A DNA stretch of 64,000 nucleotides from an uncultured bacterium (GCA_945829425.1 CALZUQ010000002.1:61247-125246); one strand, 5' to 3'. Shown: positions 44,673 through 54,244, numbered from the stretch's first letter. The notes: generated by a model from the sequence alone, not told the origin. Program-made: numbers and translations.

Positions 44673-46178
44673 TTATTTCACATACTCCGAGAAGTCTGTG
44701 AGGTGCATGTCACCCTTGCGGCGCAAGGTGTCGTGCATAGCGAATGCAGCAGGCAGGCAATGGTGTATATGACCTCCTGCAGCTATCTTGAGATATTCGC
44801 GGAGAAGAGGCCTGTAGTCAGGGTGCGCACAGTTCTCGATGATCTCGTGAGCACGCTGCATAGGTCCCTTTCCTCTGAGGTCGGCAATGCCCTGTTCGGT
44901 AACGATAACGTTGATGTCGTGCTCTGAGTGGTCGTGGTGAGACACCATAGGCACGATTGCAGAAATCAAGCCACCCTTTGCCGTCGATGCGCAGGTGAAG
45001 ATGGAGATATATGCGTTGCGCTCGAAGTCTCCCGAGCCGCCAATGCCGTTCATCATGTTTACGCCTGAGATGTGTGTGGAGTTTGCATTGCCGAAGATGT
45101 CCACCTCGATAGCTGTATTGATAGCTATCACTCCGAGTCGGCGTATCACCTCCGGATGGTTTGAAATCTCTGACTGACGCAACACGAGATGGTCTTTCAG
45201 GAAGTCGATATTGTCGTAGACATCCTTCAGACAGTCGTTGGTGACGGTCAGCGAGCATGTCGAGGCGTTCTTGACACGTCCTTCGAGCAGCATGGGAACT
45301 ATGGCGTCCTGAAGGACTTCGGTATAGATGTTGAAGTCAGGCACCTGAGGGTCTGTGCCGAGAGCAGCGAGGATAGCGTTCGCCGTTGTTCCAACACCGC
45401 TCTGCATAGGCAGGAACTCCGGTGGTATGATGCCACGCTTCATGTCGTTTACGAGGAACTGCGCCACATTGAGTCCTATCTGTGTCGTTATAGGATCTTC
45501 ACCCTTGAAGCCGCGTGCCTCGTCAGGGATATTACATTCCACTACGCCAACGATTTTCTTCGCGTCTATCTCGACATAGTTCTTGCCTATGCGGTCGGTG
45601 ACGTTAGAAATCATTATTGGCTCACGGCGTGGAGCGTCGAGCGGCTCATAGACGTCGTGGAGCAATCCTGCCTGGGGATGGTGGAAAGCGTTGAGTTCAA
45701 GCACCACCTTGTCTGCCAGGCGCGCTATGGTCGGTGAGATGCCTCCTGCCGAGGTGAGGTAGGCCTTACATGCCGTCTCTCCCTCTTCAATGGCTGATAC
45801 CTCGATAATCGCCATGTCTACCTTTCCGTAGAAGCCATAGCGTATCTCCTGTGCCATGTGGCTGAGGTGGAGGTCGGTATAGTTTATCCTGCCGGCATTC
45901 ACCGCCTTGCGGAAGTCGCCGTTGGTAGTATATGGAGCACGGAAGCCTATGGCATCGGCGCGTGACAGAATGCCGTCGGTGCTCTCGCCCGTCGATGCTC
46001 CTGTAAGCAGGTTAACCTTATACTCCCTTCCCGCTGCATGTTCCTCTTCCGCTATTGCGGCAACCTCTCTCGTCACTGCCTTAGGCGCTCCGGCAGGAGT
46101 AAATCCGGAGAGTCCCAACGTATCACCGTTCTTGACCAGTCGTGCAGCCTCCATGGCTGTCAGTCTTCTATATCCCAT
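44673..46178 (-). CDS. Acetyl-CoA hydrolase/succinate CoA-transferase family enzyme
   Basis: A 501-aa enzyme moving CoA between short-chain acids (such as acetyl-CoA and succinate or propionate), or hydrolysing acyl-CoA, in fermentation. Features: SGFTPAGAPKAVTRE near the N-terminus, MQSGVGTTANAILAALG, YTEVLQDAIVPML with the likely catalytic Glu, GIGGSGDFERNAYIS, and VTEQGIADLRGKGPMQRA. This set is typical of Cat1/ScpC/AarC proteins. It starts 74 bp from a mirrored promoter pair shared with cysS. In propionate-forming Bacteroidales this enzyme commonly acts with succinate. Confidence 0.93.
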   Translation of the reverse strand: MGYRRLTAMEAARLVKNGDTLGLSGFTPAGAPKAVTREVAAIAEEEHAAGREYKVNLLTGASTGESTDGILSRADAIGFRAPYTTNGDFRKAVNAGRINYTDLHLSHMAQEIRYGFYGKVDMAIIEVSAIEEGETACKAYLTSAGGISPTIARLADKVVLELNAFHHPQAGLLHDVYEPLDAPRREPIMISNVTDRIGKNYVEIDAKKIVGVVECNIPDEARGFKGEDPITTQIGLNVAQFLVNDMKRGIIPPEFLPMQSGVGTTANAILAALGTDPQVPDFNIYTEVLQDAIVPMLLEGRVKNASTCSLTVTNDCLKDVYDNIDFLKDHLVLRQSEISNHPEVIRRLGVIAINTAIEVDIFGNANSTHISGVNMMNGIGGSGDFERNAYISIFTCASTAKGGLISAIVPMVSHHDHSEHDINVIVTEQGIADLRGKGPMQRAHEIIENCAHPDYRPLLREYLKIAAGGHIHHCLPAAFAMHDTLRRKGDMHLTDFSEYVK

Positions 46179-46252
46179 GATTATTTATGATATTTTTAAG
46201 TGATTAAGTTTGATTTTTATTTCATGAAAGACGGAAAAAACTTTATTTGTCG

Positions 46253-46315
46253 TGCAAAGGTACACATTTTCTTCATAATCTTCCACATTTTAATAATTTT
46301 TGTGTACCTTTGCAC
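46253..46315. promoter_or_regulatory. Mirrored divergent promoters between the CoA-transferase and cysS genes
   Basis: GTGCAAAGGTACACA (46253-46267) and TGTGTACCTTTGCAC (46301-46315) are a perfect 15-bp inverted repeat. Each contains the -7 box TACCTTTG facing outward, one for each gene. Clear TTG -33 boxes are not seen at 20 bp, so the AT-rich middle must supply weaker upstream elements. The two promoters would share the 33-bp centre. Confidence 0.65.
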
Positions 46316-46409
46316 CAATATTTTTTATTATTATAATAACGACAGCTCAAAAAAGGAAACAAGAAAAAAGTAACGACACCTCATAACGAACAAAAATATC
46401 CTTTTCACA

Positions 46410-47897
46410 ATGGAACAGACATTACTTATTTACAATACGCTCCACAGAAAGAAGGAACGCTTCGAACCGCTTCATGCACCAAACGTAGGCATGTATGTCT
46501 GCGGACCTACAGTATATGGCGACGCACACCTGGGACACGCCCGTCCTGCCATAACGTTCGACATACTCTTCAGATACCTTCAGCATCTGGGGTATAAGGT
46601 GCGCTACGTGCGTAACATCACCGACGTGGGACATCTGGAACACGATGCCGACGAGGGCGAGGACAAGATAGCTAAGAAGGCACGCCTCGAACAGCTGGAG
46701 CCAATGGAGATAGCGCAGTATTACACACGCCGCTTCAACCGTGCCATGGAGAGGCTCAACGTTCTCCCGCCATCCATAGAGCCTCACGCTACAGGGCATA
46801 TCATAGAGCAGCAGCAGCTCGTACGTGAGATCCTCGACAACGGATATGCTTACGTCAGCAACGGCTCGGTGTATTTCGACATAGAGAAATATAACAAAGA
46901 CTATAAATACGGTGTGCTCTCAGGACGCTCGTTGGAGAACATCAAGGACGCAAGCCGTGACACTCTCGCAGGAGTCGGCGAGAAGAAAAACCAGGCAGAC
47001 TTCGCACTGTGGAAGAAAGCTCAGCCGGAGCATATCATGCGATGGCCGTCACCATGGTCAGAGGGTTTTCCGGGATGGCATTGCGAATGCACAGCAATGG
47101 GCAGGAAATACCTTGGCGAGGAGTTTGACATTCACGGCGGCGGCATGGACCTCGTGTTTCCTCACCATGAGTGTGAGATAGCTCAGGCGCAGGCTTCCAT
47201 GGGACATCATGCGGTAAAATACTGGATGCACAACAACATGATAACCATCAACGGACAGAAGATGGGTAAGTCATACAACAACTTCATCACTCTCGACCAG
47301 TTCTTCACCGGAAAGCATGAGCTGCTCTCGCAGCCGTTCGCTCCGCTCACCATACGTTTCTTCATACTCTCCGCTCACTACCGTGGCACGGTGGACTTCT
47401 CTAACGACGCCCTGTTGGCGGCAGAGAAAGGTCTCGCGCGTCTGCATGCCGGGTTGAAGGACCTTCAGCGCATACAACCCGCAAAGGGTTCACAGCCGGA
47501 AGTGGAGAAATTTGTCCGTGAACTGCCTCAGAAACTCTATGACGCCATGAACGACGACCTTCAGACACCTGAGGTCATCAGCCTTCTCTTCGAAGCATGC
47601 CGACAGGTGAACATTCTCGTTGACCGTAAGGCGAAAATATCGGCAGCACATCTGGAGAGCCTTGAGGCAACCATGAAACTGTGGATTGAGGACCTCCTCG
47701 GACTTAAGACCGCCGACAACGAGGCTGACCCGTCACGCGAGAAAGCATACGCCAAAGCGGTGGACATGGTGCTGGAGATGCGCTCAAAAGCCAAGGCAGA
47801 GAAAGACTGGGCGACATCCGACGCACTGCGCGACGCTCTGCAAGAGGCGGGATTTATCATTAAAGATACTGCCGACGGTACGGTATGGAGCCTGTAG
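46410..47897 (+). CDS. cysS: Cysteinyl-tRNA synthetase
   Basis: A 495-aa class I aminoacyl-tRNA synthetase charging tRNA-Cys. The HIGH-type motif is HLGH at 40-43, after zinc-ligand Cys31 in [10 protein letters not shown]. Further zinc ligands sit in GWHCECTAM and HHECEIAQA. The KMSKS loop reads KMGKS near 285, a variant common in Bacteroidota. A C-terminal DALR-like helical domain closes the protein. It is transcribed from the right half of the mirrored promoter. Its 3' end overlaps the GtrA gene by 13 bp. Confidence 0.97.
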   Translation: MEQTLLIYNTLHRKKERFEPLHAPNVGMYVCGPTVYGDAHLGHARPAITFDILFRYLQHLGYKVRYVRNITDVGHLEHDADEGEDKIAKKARLEQLEPMEIAQYYTRRFNRAMERLNVLPPSIEPHATGHIIEQQQLVREILDNGYAYVSNGSVYFDIEKYNKDYKYGVLSGRSLENIKDASRDTLAGVGEKKNQADFALWKKAQPEHIMRWPSPWSEGFPGWHCECTAMGRKYLGEEFDIHGGGMDLVFPHHECEIAQAQASMGHHAVKYWMHNNMITINGQKMGKSYNNFITLDQFFTGKHELLSQPFAPLTIRFFILSAHYRGTVDFSNDALLAAEKGLARLHAGLKDLQRIQPAKGSQPEVEKFVRELPQKLYDAMNDDLQTPEVISLLFEACRQVNILVDRKAKISAAHLESLEATMKLWIEDLLGLKTADNEADPSREKAYAKAVDMVLEMRSKAKAEKDWATSDALRDALQEAGFIIKDTADGTVWSL

Positions 47898-48262
47898 CAG
47901 AGAAAAGAAGGCAGTTCATACGCTTCTGCATAAACGGTGCTGCTGCCGTAGCAATACAATACGGAGTGTATCTCCTCATGCTGGAATACACTGGTGCTTT
48001 CATGGCAAACACCGTGGCATACGCCGTGTCGTTCTGCTATAACTTCATCATGACAAGCTACTGGACGTTCGGCAGAAAACCGACGTTCGGAAAGCTTGCC
48101 GGCTTCTGCGGCTCACATATAGTAAACTATATAGCACAGCAGATATTCCTTTGCCTCGCACTATGGCTCTCCATACCCGACGCGTATGCTGCCCTTGTTG
48201 CTATGGCATGTGCCGTACCAGTAAATTTCACAATACTAAGACTCGTCTATACCAGACGTTGA
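47885..48262 (+). CDS. GtrA-family small membrane protein
   Basis: 125 aa with four hydrophobic segments. It has the family opening [20 protein letters not shown] and the conserved [15 protein letters not shown]. GtrA proteins are proposed flippases for lipid-linked sugars used in O-antigen or teichoic-acid decoration. It overlaps cysS by 13 bp and leads into the aminotransferase, nucleotidyltransferase and LicD-GT2 genes, in keeping with surface-glycan modification. Confidence 0.87.
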   Translation: MEPVAEKRRQFIRFCINGAAAVAIQYGVYLLMLEYTGAFMANTVAYAVSFCYNFIMTSYWTFGRKPTFGKLAGFCGSHIVNYIAQQIFLCLALWLSIPDAYAALVAMACAVPVNFTILRLVYTRR

Positions 48263-48315
48263 TACGGCATCACTAACAAAAACAATCATATAATAATTGC
48301 ACACCTACCTAAGAA

Positions 48316-49371
48316 ATGAATTTTTTAGATCGTAACGAATTTAATTTCAGACCGTCAGAGAAGGTCGTAGAAGCTATACGCAACTTCGTCCCGGAGACCC
48401 TATGTTTCTATACCAGGATATATGACGAAGGCAAGAAGAGCGTGGTGTCTGTAAAGCTGTCAGAGATATACAACGTTCCGGAGAAACAGGTGCTCATAGG
48501 ATATGGCGGAGAAGACATACTGAAAAACGCCGTACACTACTACCTTATGAAAGGCGAAAAGAAATCAATACTCATTCCGCAGTTCTCATGGTGGTATTAC
48601 AACCGCATCGCCGGAGAATGCGGAGGAGAGACATATATGTATCCGCTGTATGAAAAGGAGGACACCTTCACATACGACGTGGACGAGGTGATAGAATACA
48701 CCAACCGTATAAAGCCACGCATGCTCCTGCTCGCCTCACCCAACAATCCTACGGGAAACTGCCTCACACCAGAGGAGATAGGACGTATCATGGAGAACAT
48801 CCCGGCAGACACCATGGTACTCATTGATGAGGCGTATGCTTCGTTTATATCCATCGACACCGGATATATTGCTCCTCTCGTAAACAAATACCGCAATCTC
48901 ATCATCTCACGCACGCTGTCGAAATTCTACGGGTTGCCGGGGCTTCGCATGGGCTTCGGATTCATGGGCGTTGGTCACGAAAACTTCCTTTCTTACTCCA
49001 ACAAATACCTCGGCTACAACAGATTCTCTGAGGCGGTAGCTCTTGCGGCTCTCGAGAGCGACGAACACTACCGCAGAGTGGCTGACGAAATGGAACAGGG
49101 ACGTCAGATTTTTAAGAGTGTATTAGGAAACATGCCGGGCTTCAAGGTATATAAGAGCGTGGCGAACTTCATACTGATAAAATACCCTGTCGGAATAAAA
49201 GAGGCATTGGAGATAGCCTTGGAAGAACGGAAATATAAAATAAAGTTCATGACCGACAAAGGCCTGGAGTCATGTCTGCGCATAACACTTGGACGGAAAG
49301 ACCAGATACAGGTGGTGGTAGACACAATAAAAAGGGTGGCGGAGAACTTTTACCTTAACGGCCAAGGTTAA
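48316..49371 (+). CDS. Class I/II PLP aminotransferase-fold enzyme (HisC/CobD-like)
   Basis: A 351-aa fold-type I PLP enzyme. Motifs: SPNNPTGNCLTPEEI, VLIDEAYASF and the Schiff-base lysine in SRTLSKFYGLPGLRMGFG. It resembles histidinol-phosphate aminotransferase, but there are no his genes nearby; the next two genes are a LicC-like cytidylyltransferase and LicD. An alternative role is making an amino-alcohol phosphate (for example by decarboxylating phosphoserine, as CobD-like enzymes can) for CDP activation; this is inference. Its last codons and TAA stop fall in the first unit of a minisatellite. Confidence 0.87.
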   Translation: MNFLDRNEFNFRPSEKVVEAIRNFVPETLCFYTRIYDEGKKSVVSVKLSEIYNVPEKQVLIGYGGEDILKNAVHYYLMKGEKKSILIPQFSWWYYNRIAGECGGETYMYPLYEKEDTFTYDVDEVIEYTNRIKPRMLLLASPNNPTGNCLTPEEIGRIMENIPADTMVLIDEAYASFISIDTGYIAPLVNKYRNLIISRTLSKFYGLPGLRMGFGFMGVGHENFLSYSNKYLGYNRFSEAVALAALESDEHYRRVADEMEQGRQIFKSVLGNMPGFKVYKSVANFILIKYPVGIKEALEIALEERKYKIKFMTDKGLESCLRITLGRKDQIQVVVDTIKRVAENFYLNGQG

Positions 49372-49466
49372 GTCAAGGTTAAGTCAAGGTTAAGTCAAGG
49401 TTAAAATCAAGGTTAAATAATCAAGGTTAAAAAATCAAGGTTAAGTCAAGGTTAAGGTTAAGGCCT
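49363..49466 (+). repeat. 11-bp minisatellite (TCAAGGTTAAG) after the aminotransferase
   Basis: About nine units of TCAAGGTTAAG and slightly longer variants (AAGGTTAAAA, AAGGTTAAATAA). It is flanked by GGCC at both ends and overlaps the aminotransferase stop codon (49369-49371). The variant unit lengths point to replication slippage. Confidence 0.9.
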
Positions 49467-49501
49467 AAATGTTTTGACAGTATTCAAGTTTAAGAAAATA
49501 A

Positions 49502-50272
49502 ATGAAAGCAATAATTCTTGCTGCCGGCATGGCATCACGCCTTCGGCCACTTACAGACACCATGCCGAAATGTCTGCTGAAGGTCGGGGAGCGGTCACTG
49601 CTTCAACGTAGCATTGACGCTCTCTGCGACAACGGCATCCGGCAGTTTGTCTTTGTCACGGGCTACCGACACGAGATGATAGAAGATTTTGTCACCTCTC
49701 GATATCCTCATCTCGACGCAACTTTTATATACAACGAAGCCTATTCGTCGACAAACAATATTTACTCTCTATGGCTGGCACGCCCCGAAGCCGACGGCGA
49801 AGAGGTGTTGCTCCTTGACAGTGACCTTCTCTACGACCCACATATTTTAGGGCGCGTCATTTCTGCTGAAGGCAGCAACATTCTCACCCTGATACGTCAC
49901 GACCTCGGCGAGGAGGAGATGAAGGTTGTCATTGACGATGCTGGGCACATCACGGCTATAAGCAAGAAGTGCAATCCAGAGGAAGCCATAGGAGAAAGCC
50001 TCGGCATAGAGCGCATGTCAGCAGCATATACCACGGCACTGTATCGTGAGCTGGACAGCATGATGAACCCCGGTCACCACAATGACGGACAGGGCGAAGA
50101 GGAAGGAGCGGAAGACCTGCGTAATGTCTTTTACGAGAGGGCTTTTGAACGCCTCATACCTCAGGGACACACGTTCTCTGTCGTAGATGTCTCAGACCTT
50201 TTCTCGTGTGAGCTTGACACGGTTTCCGACTTCAACGAGGCAAAAAAGCTTATCCCGCCGCATCTATACTGA
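49502..50272 (+). CDS. LicC-like sugar/choline-phosphate nucleotidyltransferase
   Basis: A 256-aa cytosolic enzyme. The signature MKAIILAAGMASRLRPLTDT continues MPKCLLKVGERSLLQR, then LLLDSDLLYD with the metal-binding Asp. The SSTNNIYSLWLAR segment is typical of LicC-like phosphocholine cytidylyltransferases rather than sugar-1-phosphate enzymes. With LicD next door it probably makes CDP-choline, CDP-ethanolamine or a CDP-phosphonate. No choline kinase or choline transporter gene is visible nearby. Confidence 0.85.
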   Translation: MKAIILAAGMASRLRPLTDTMPKCLLKVGERSLLQRSIDALCDNGIRQFVFVTGYRHEMIEDFVTSRYPHLDATFIYNEAYSSTNNIYSLWLARPEADGEEVLLLDSDLLYDPHILGRVISAEGSNILTLIRHDLGEEEMKVVIDDAGHITAISKKCNPEEAIGESLGIERMSAAYTTALYRELDSMMNPGHHNDGQGEEEGAEDLRNVFYERAFERLIPQGHTFSVVDVSDLFSCELDTVSDFNEAKKLIPPHLY

Positions 50273-50399
50273 CAAGCCGACGTTCATGGCAATCAGCAAA
50301 GGTGGGAAATATGACCTTCGCCCTTCCTCCTGACCCACCGGCAATAGGGGGAGCAAACCCACCTATACTCTTGTACGCCGACAAAGAAAAAAACTATTT

Positions 50400-52025
50400 A
50401 TGGCATCATACGACATACGTCCGCTCCAGTTGCGGATTTTACAGATACTGAAAGCCGTAGACATTGTCTGCCGTGAGCATAACCTGAGATATTACCTTGT
50501 AGCGGGAACACTGCTTGGTGCTGTGCGTCATAAGGGTTTCATACCTTGGGACGACGACCTTGACATCGCCATGCCACGTGAAGACTACGATATACTTATG
50601 GCACATGCCCGTGAATGGCTTCCAGAACCTTACGAAGCGAAGTGTGCAGAGACAGACCCCTCGTATTCCGGAGCTTTTGCAAAGGTTGTAGACAGCAGCA
50701 CGACATTGATTGAGCGTGAGCATTACGCATATCTGGCAGGTATATATATCGACATCTTCCCTTTGGACGGAATGCCAGAGAACAGGGTGCTGCAACACTG
50801 GCAGATGACGCGTTATAGGTTTTACTGTAAGATGATATACCTCTTACACCGCGACCCATACAAACATGGCCACGGAATATCGTCATGGCTTCCACTGCTC
50901 GTAAGGCGTATGTTTACGCATGATGAGCTGCATCGGAAGGTGCGCCGCGTCATGACACGCTATCCTTTTGCCACCTCACGTTATGTCATGGATTACGACG
51001 ACAAGAACCTGCGCGGCATAATGGAGAAAAGTGTCATAGACCCTCCGAAACCGGTGCTTTTTGAGAATGAGGAATTTGCAGGCATGGCTGACCCTCACGC
51101 TTATCTCTCAAAGAAATACGGAGATTATATGGTAGTGCCGGACACCAACCATCAGCGTCAGCATAATTTCTTCTATCTCGACTATAACATGCCTTACAGG
51201 CAATATAAAGACCAAGGGATTTTCTATAAGCTAAATTCTCAAAACTCTAAGCTGAATTCTCAAAACTCTAAGCTGAATTCTCAAAGCTACAAAAAACACA
51301 TGATAAAAAAAGATATGCTTCCAAAGGTAACAGTAGTGACAGTATGTTTCAACGCCTTACATGCATTGAAGAAAACATGCCGCAGCGTTCTCTCGCAGCA
51401 TTACAGCGGCTTGGAATACATCATCATCGACGGAGGTTCCACTGACGGCACGGCAGAATGGCTCACGACACTTGACAAAGAGGGCGTAACATGGATTTCC
51501 GAACGCGACTGCGGCATATATGACGCTATGAACAAAGGTGCCGTGAGGGCTCAGGGAGAATGGATAATATTCATGAATGCCGGAGACACTTTCGTAAGTC
51601 CTGACACGCTTGCCGAAGTCTTCTCCCACGACCTTCGTGGCGTGGATGTCGTTTATGGCGACGTAAGGAAAAACGGCAGTGTGAAGAAAGCCGGCGAACC
51701 CCACAATTCACACCGTATGTTCTTCTGCCACCAGTGTGTCTTCACGCGTACTACGCTTATGAAGCACTACCCCTTTGACATTTTCCACAAGATGTCCGCC
51801 GACTTCAAGTTCTTCAAGCTTATGATAGCGCAGAAGAGGACGTTCCGGCATCTCGACATGGCGATAGCTGATTTCGACACCTCCGGAGTGTCAAACAAAC
51901 GACGTTCTGCCGGACTTAAGGATAATATCTCCGTAGTATGTGAAATGGACTCTCGAAAAGACAAGATTCGCTTACTGCCGCACCTCCTCCTGCCATATAT
52001 AGTATGCAGGATAAAGGGGAAATGA
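50400..52025 (+). CDS. LicD-family phosphotransferase fused to a GT2 glycosyltransferase
   Basis: 541 aa in two modules. Residues 1-280 are LicD (phosphocholine-type transferase to glycans): YLVAGTLLGAVRHKGFIPWD, continuing DDLDIAMPREDYD. Residues 300-541 are a family 2 glycosyltransferase: KVTVVTVCFNALHALKKTCR, YIIIDGGSTDGTAEW, ISERDCGIYDAMNKG, FMNAGDT. The joint (about 277-297) is three KLNSQNS repeats coded by a 21-bp tandem repeat. Residue 301 is a Met (ATG 51300) that looks like the original start of a separate GT2 gene. Both activities suit decoration of a surface glycan. Confidence 0.87.
   Translation: MASYDIRPLQLRILQILKAVDIVCREHNLRYYLVAGTLLGAVRHKGFIPWDDDLDIAMPREDYDILMAHAREWLPEPYEAKCAETDPSYSGAFAKVVDSSTTLIEREHYAYLAGIYIDIFPLDGMPENRVLQHWQMTRYRFYCKMIYLLHRDPYKHGHGISSWLPLLVRRMFTHDELHRKVRRVMTRYPFATSRYVMDYDDKNLRGIMEKSVIDPPKPVLFENEEFAGMADPHAYLSKKYGDYMVVPDTNHQRQHNFFYLDYNMPYRQYKDQGIFYKLNSQNSKLNSQNSKLNSQSYKKHMIKKDMLPKVTVVTVCFNALHALKKTCRSVLSQHYSGLEYIIIDGGSTDGTAEWLTTLDKEGVTWISERDCGIYDAMNKGAVRAQGEWIIFMNAGDTFVSPDTLAEVFSHDLRGVDVVYGDVRKNGSVKKAGEPHNSHRMFFCHQCVFTRTTLMKHYPFDIFHKMSADFKFFKLMIAQKRTFRHLDMAIADFDTSGVSNKRRSAGLKDNISVVCEMDSRKDKIRLLPHLLLPYIVCRIKGK
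51228..51290 (+). repeat. 21-bp tandem repeat coding the LicD-GT2 linker
   Basis: Three units of AAGCTGAATTCTCAAAACTC-T (the first with A for G) encode KLNSQNS three times, the last partly diverged. The unit length is a multiple of three, so copy-number change keeps the frame. The word TAAGCTAAATTCTC is shared with the intergenic minisatellite at 43437-43531. Confidence 0.9.
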
Positions 52026-52129
52026 CAAGTAGGGTGGGGCTTCCAGCCAGGACAACACTACCTTAAAGGGCTGTCGTTCCAACCGTACAGGTCGATTTTT
52101 TTCGCATATATATATATATTTAAAAAGGT

Positions 52130-52184
52130 GGGTTCTAAAAGTTGTTTTTGCTTTGGTATCAAAGCCACATCACTTTTAGAACCC
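52130..52184 (+). terminator. Nested inverted repeat between convergent genes
   Basis: GGGTTCTAAAAG (52130-52141) pairs with CTTTTAGAACCC (52173-52184), and inside GCTTTG pairs with CAAAGC around GTAT. It is placed between the LicD-GT2 gene and the opposing M13 peptidase gene and is T-rich on both sides, so it likely terminates both. The GTGGGTTCTA end matches the MITE termini at 37397 and 55406, suggesting it derives from that family. Confidence 0.65.
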
Positions 52185-52198
52185 ATATTGTTTTTACT

Positions 52199-54244
52199 TT
52201 ACCATACCTTTGCCCTCTGGCTCTTTGGTATGTAAAGTTTGTCACCTTTCTTTATGTTGAATGCCGTATACCATGCGTCGATATGTGGCAAGGCTCCGTT
52301 AACGCGTGCCATATACGGAGAATGGACATCGATGTTGAGAAGCATGTCAAGGAACTTCTCCCTGCTGTTGCCTGCCCACAGACGGGCGTATGCAAGGAAG
52401 AAACGCTGCTCTGGCGAGAACGTGTCTTTTGTCAGCAATATTGCAGAGCCGTCGCCCATGGCATTCTGCAACGCACGGAGAGCGATATTCAATCCGCCAT
52501 TGTCACCGATGTTCTCTCCGAGAGTCATTTTTCCGTTGACATAGCGTCCTTTCAGTATCTCTATCTTTGAGAAATAGTCTTCCAGAACCTTTGTTCGCTT
52601 GTCGAAGTTCTGTTTGTCGGCTTCTGTCCACCAGTTTCTCTGATTTCCCGTCTTGTCGAACTGGCATCCCTGGTCGTCGAAACCATGACTCATCTCATGA
52701 CCTATGACAACACCTATGGCACCGTAGTTTATGGCATCATCGGCAGAAGGGTCGAAGAACGGTGGCTGGAGAATGCCGGCAGGGAAGCATATCTCGTTGG
52801 TGGTAGGATTATAGTATGCATTGACTGTCTGAGGAGAGATGAGCCATTCGTCTACGTCAACAGGCTTGTTAACCTTCCTGTTCAGTTCGTCAATCCATAG
52901 GTACTCGGAGAGAGCCGAAATGTTCTCATAGAGCGAGAGGTTATTGTCAACCTTTATATTGGAATAGTCACGCCATTTGTCGGGATAGCCTATCTTGACA
53001 CGGAAATTGTTCAGCTTATCCTGTGCCTCCAGCTTTGTGGCGTCGCTCATCCATGTTGCCTCTGTGATACGCTGTCCGAGAGCCTTCTGCAAGTTACGCA
53101 CGAGTGTCATCATGCGGTTTTTGCTCGACTCAGGGAAGTATTTCTCACAATACATCTGGCCGAGAGCGTCACCGAGGAAATGGTTCACAAGATTCGTGGC
53201 ACGTTTCCACAATGGGTCGTCCTGAACCTTTCCTGTCATCACTTTTTGGTAGTCAAACTGTGCCTTGCGGAAGTCGGCAGTGAGATAAGACGCCGCATGG
53301 CTTATGAGTCTCAGCTCAGCATAGCTCTTGAGGTTTTCCAGACTTTCCTCAGCAAGGATCTTCTCTACCTCATGAATAGGCTCCGGCTGACCGACATCGA
53401 CGGTGGTGAAAGCAGGGAATCCGCTGACCCAGAACACTGTAGGCCAGTCAATGCCAGGAAAATCCTTTATGAGGGCGTCATAAGTCATCTTATGATAGTT
53501 AGCGTTGACATCGCGGAGCTTCACCTTGTCGTAGCTTGCCACAGCTATTCGCTTCTCGATGTTATATGTCGCCTCAACCTTCCGCTCTGCCGTTGCCTCG
53601 TCGTAACCTATCATGGTGAAAAGCTTACGGCAATATGTGAGATATGCCTGACGAATGGCAAGTGTCTGCTCGTCGTCGTTGAGGTAATAGTCACGCTGAG
53701 GCATGCCGAGACCTCCCTGTCCTATAGACACTATGTTACGGTCAGCCTGACGCTGGTCAGCACCGACATACCATGAAAACATCATAGTACCCTCGCCGTT
53801 ACGGTCTATCTCGGCTGTTGCACGCTGATATTCCGCAACGTTTTTAACGCCACGTATCTTCTCTAACTTTGCCATGACAGGCTTATAACCTTCCGCATCA
53901 CGCCTGGTGGAGTCCATCATAAGGTTATATAACGTGCCTATCTTTTGTCCGAGAGTACCAGCCTTTTGCTCTGTCTCAGAGAATTGCAGTATGAGCTGCT
54001 GAATCTGTTTCTGGTTTTCCTCTCCGAGGTCAGTAAACGTACCGTTGCGTTCCTGGTCAGGACGCAAGGGGTGGTTCTTTATCCATGATCCAGAAGCATA
54101 TTCAAGAAAGTCTGTACCCGGTTTTACCGAAGTATTCATGTTGTCCACGGGATATCCGTGGAGCTGCGCATTCTGCGCCAAGCTGTCATTTGCTGTCATG
54201 ATGGCTAATGAGCAAAATAATAGTGTGCTAAATAAATTCTTCAT
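52199..54244 (-). CDS. M13-family zinc metallopeptidase (neprilysin/PepO-like)
   Basis: 681 aa with signal peptide MKNLFSTLLFCSLAIMTAND-SLAQ, so periplasmic or exported. The M13 N-terminal helical domain begins PGTDFLEYASGSWIKNHPLR. Catalytic zinc motif HEMSH near 517 (IGVVIGHEMSHGFDDQG), the third ligand in GENIGDNGGLNIALRAL near 578, and the late MARVNGALPHIDAW, all conserved. The C-terminus ends RAKVW, the family's W-terminated end. It cleaves small peptides. No promoter of the consensus type was found upstream. Confidence 0.95.
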   Translation of the reverse strand: MKNLFSTLLFCSLAIMTANDSLAQNAQLHGYPVDNMNTSVKPGTDFLEYASGSWIKNHPLRPDQERNGTFTDLGEENQKQIQQLILQFSETEQKAGTLGQKIGTLYNLMMDSTRRDAEGYKPVMAKLEKIRGVKNVAEYQRATAEIDRNGEGTMMFSWYVGADQRQADRNIVSIGQGGLGMPQRDYYLNDDEQTLAIRQAYLTYCRKLFTMIGYDEATAERKVEATYNIEKRIAVASYDKVKLRDVNANYHKMTYDALIKDFPGIDWPTVFWVSGFPAFTTVDVGQPEPIHEVEKILAEESLENLKSYAELRLISHAASYLTADFRKAQFDYQKVMTGKVQDDPLWKRATNLVNHFLGDALGQMYCEKYFPESSKNRMMTLVRNLQKALGQRITEATWMSDATKLEAQDKLNNFRVKIGYPDKWRDYSNIKVDNNLSLYENISALSEYLWIDELNRKVNKPVDVDEWLISPQTVNAYYNPTTNEICFPAGILQPPFFDPSADDAINYGAIGVVIGHEMSHGFDDQGCQFDKTGNQRNWWTEADKQNFDKRTKVLEDYFSKIEILKGRYVNGKMTLGENIGDNGGLNIALRALQNAMGDGSAILLTKDTFSPEQRFFLAYARLWAGNSREKFLDMLLNIDVHSPYMARVNGALPHIDAWYTAFNIKKGDKLYIPKSQRAKVW

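Noticed and set aside
48316..49371. Histidine biosynthesis hisC as a firm call
   Set aside because: No other his genes nearby and the LicC/LicD context suggests another substrate; kept as family level only.
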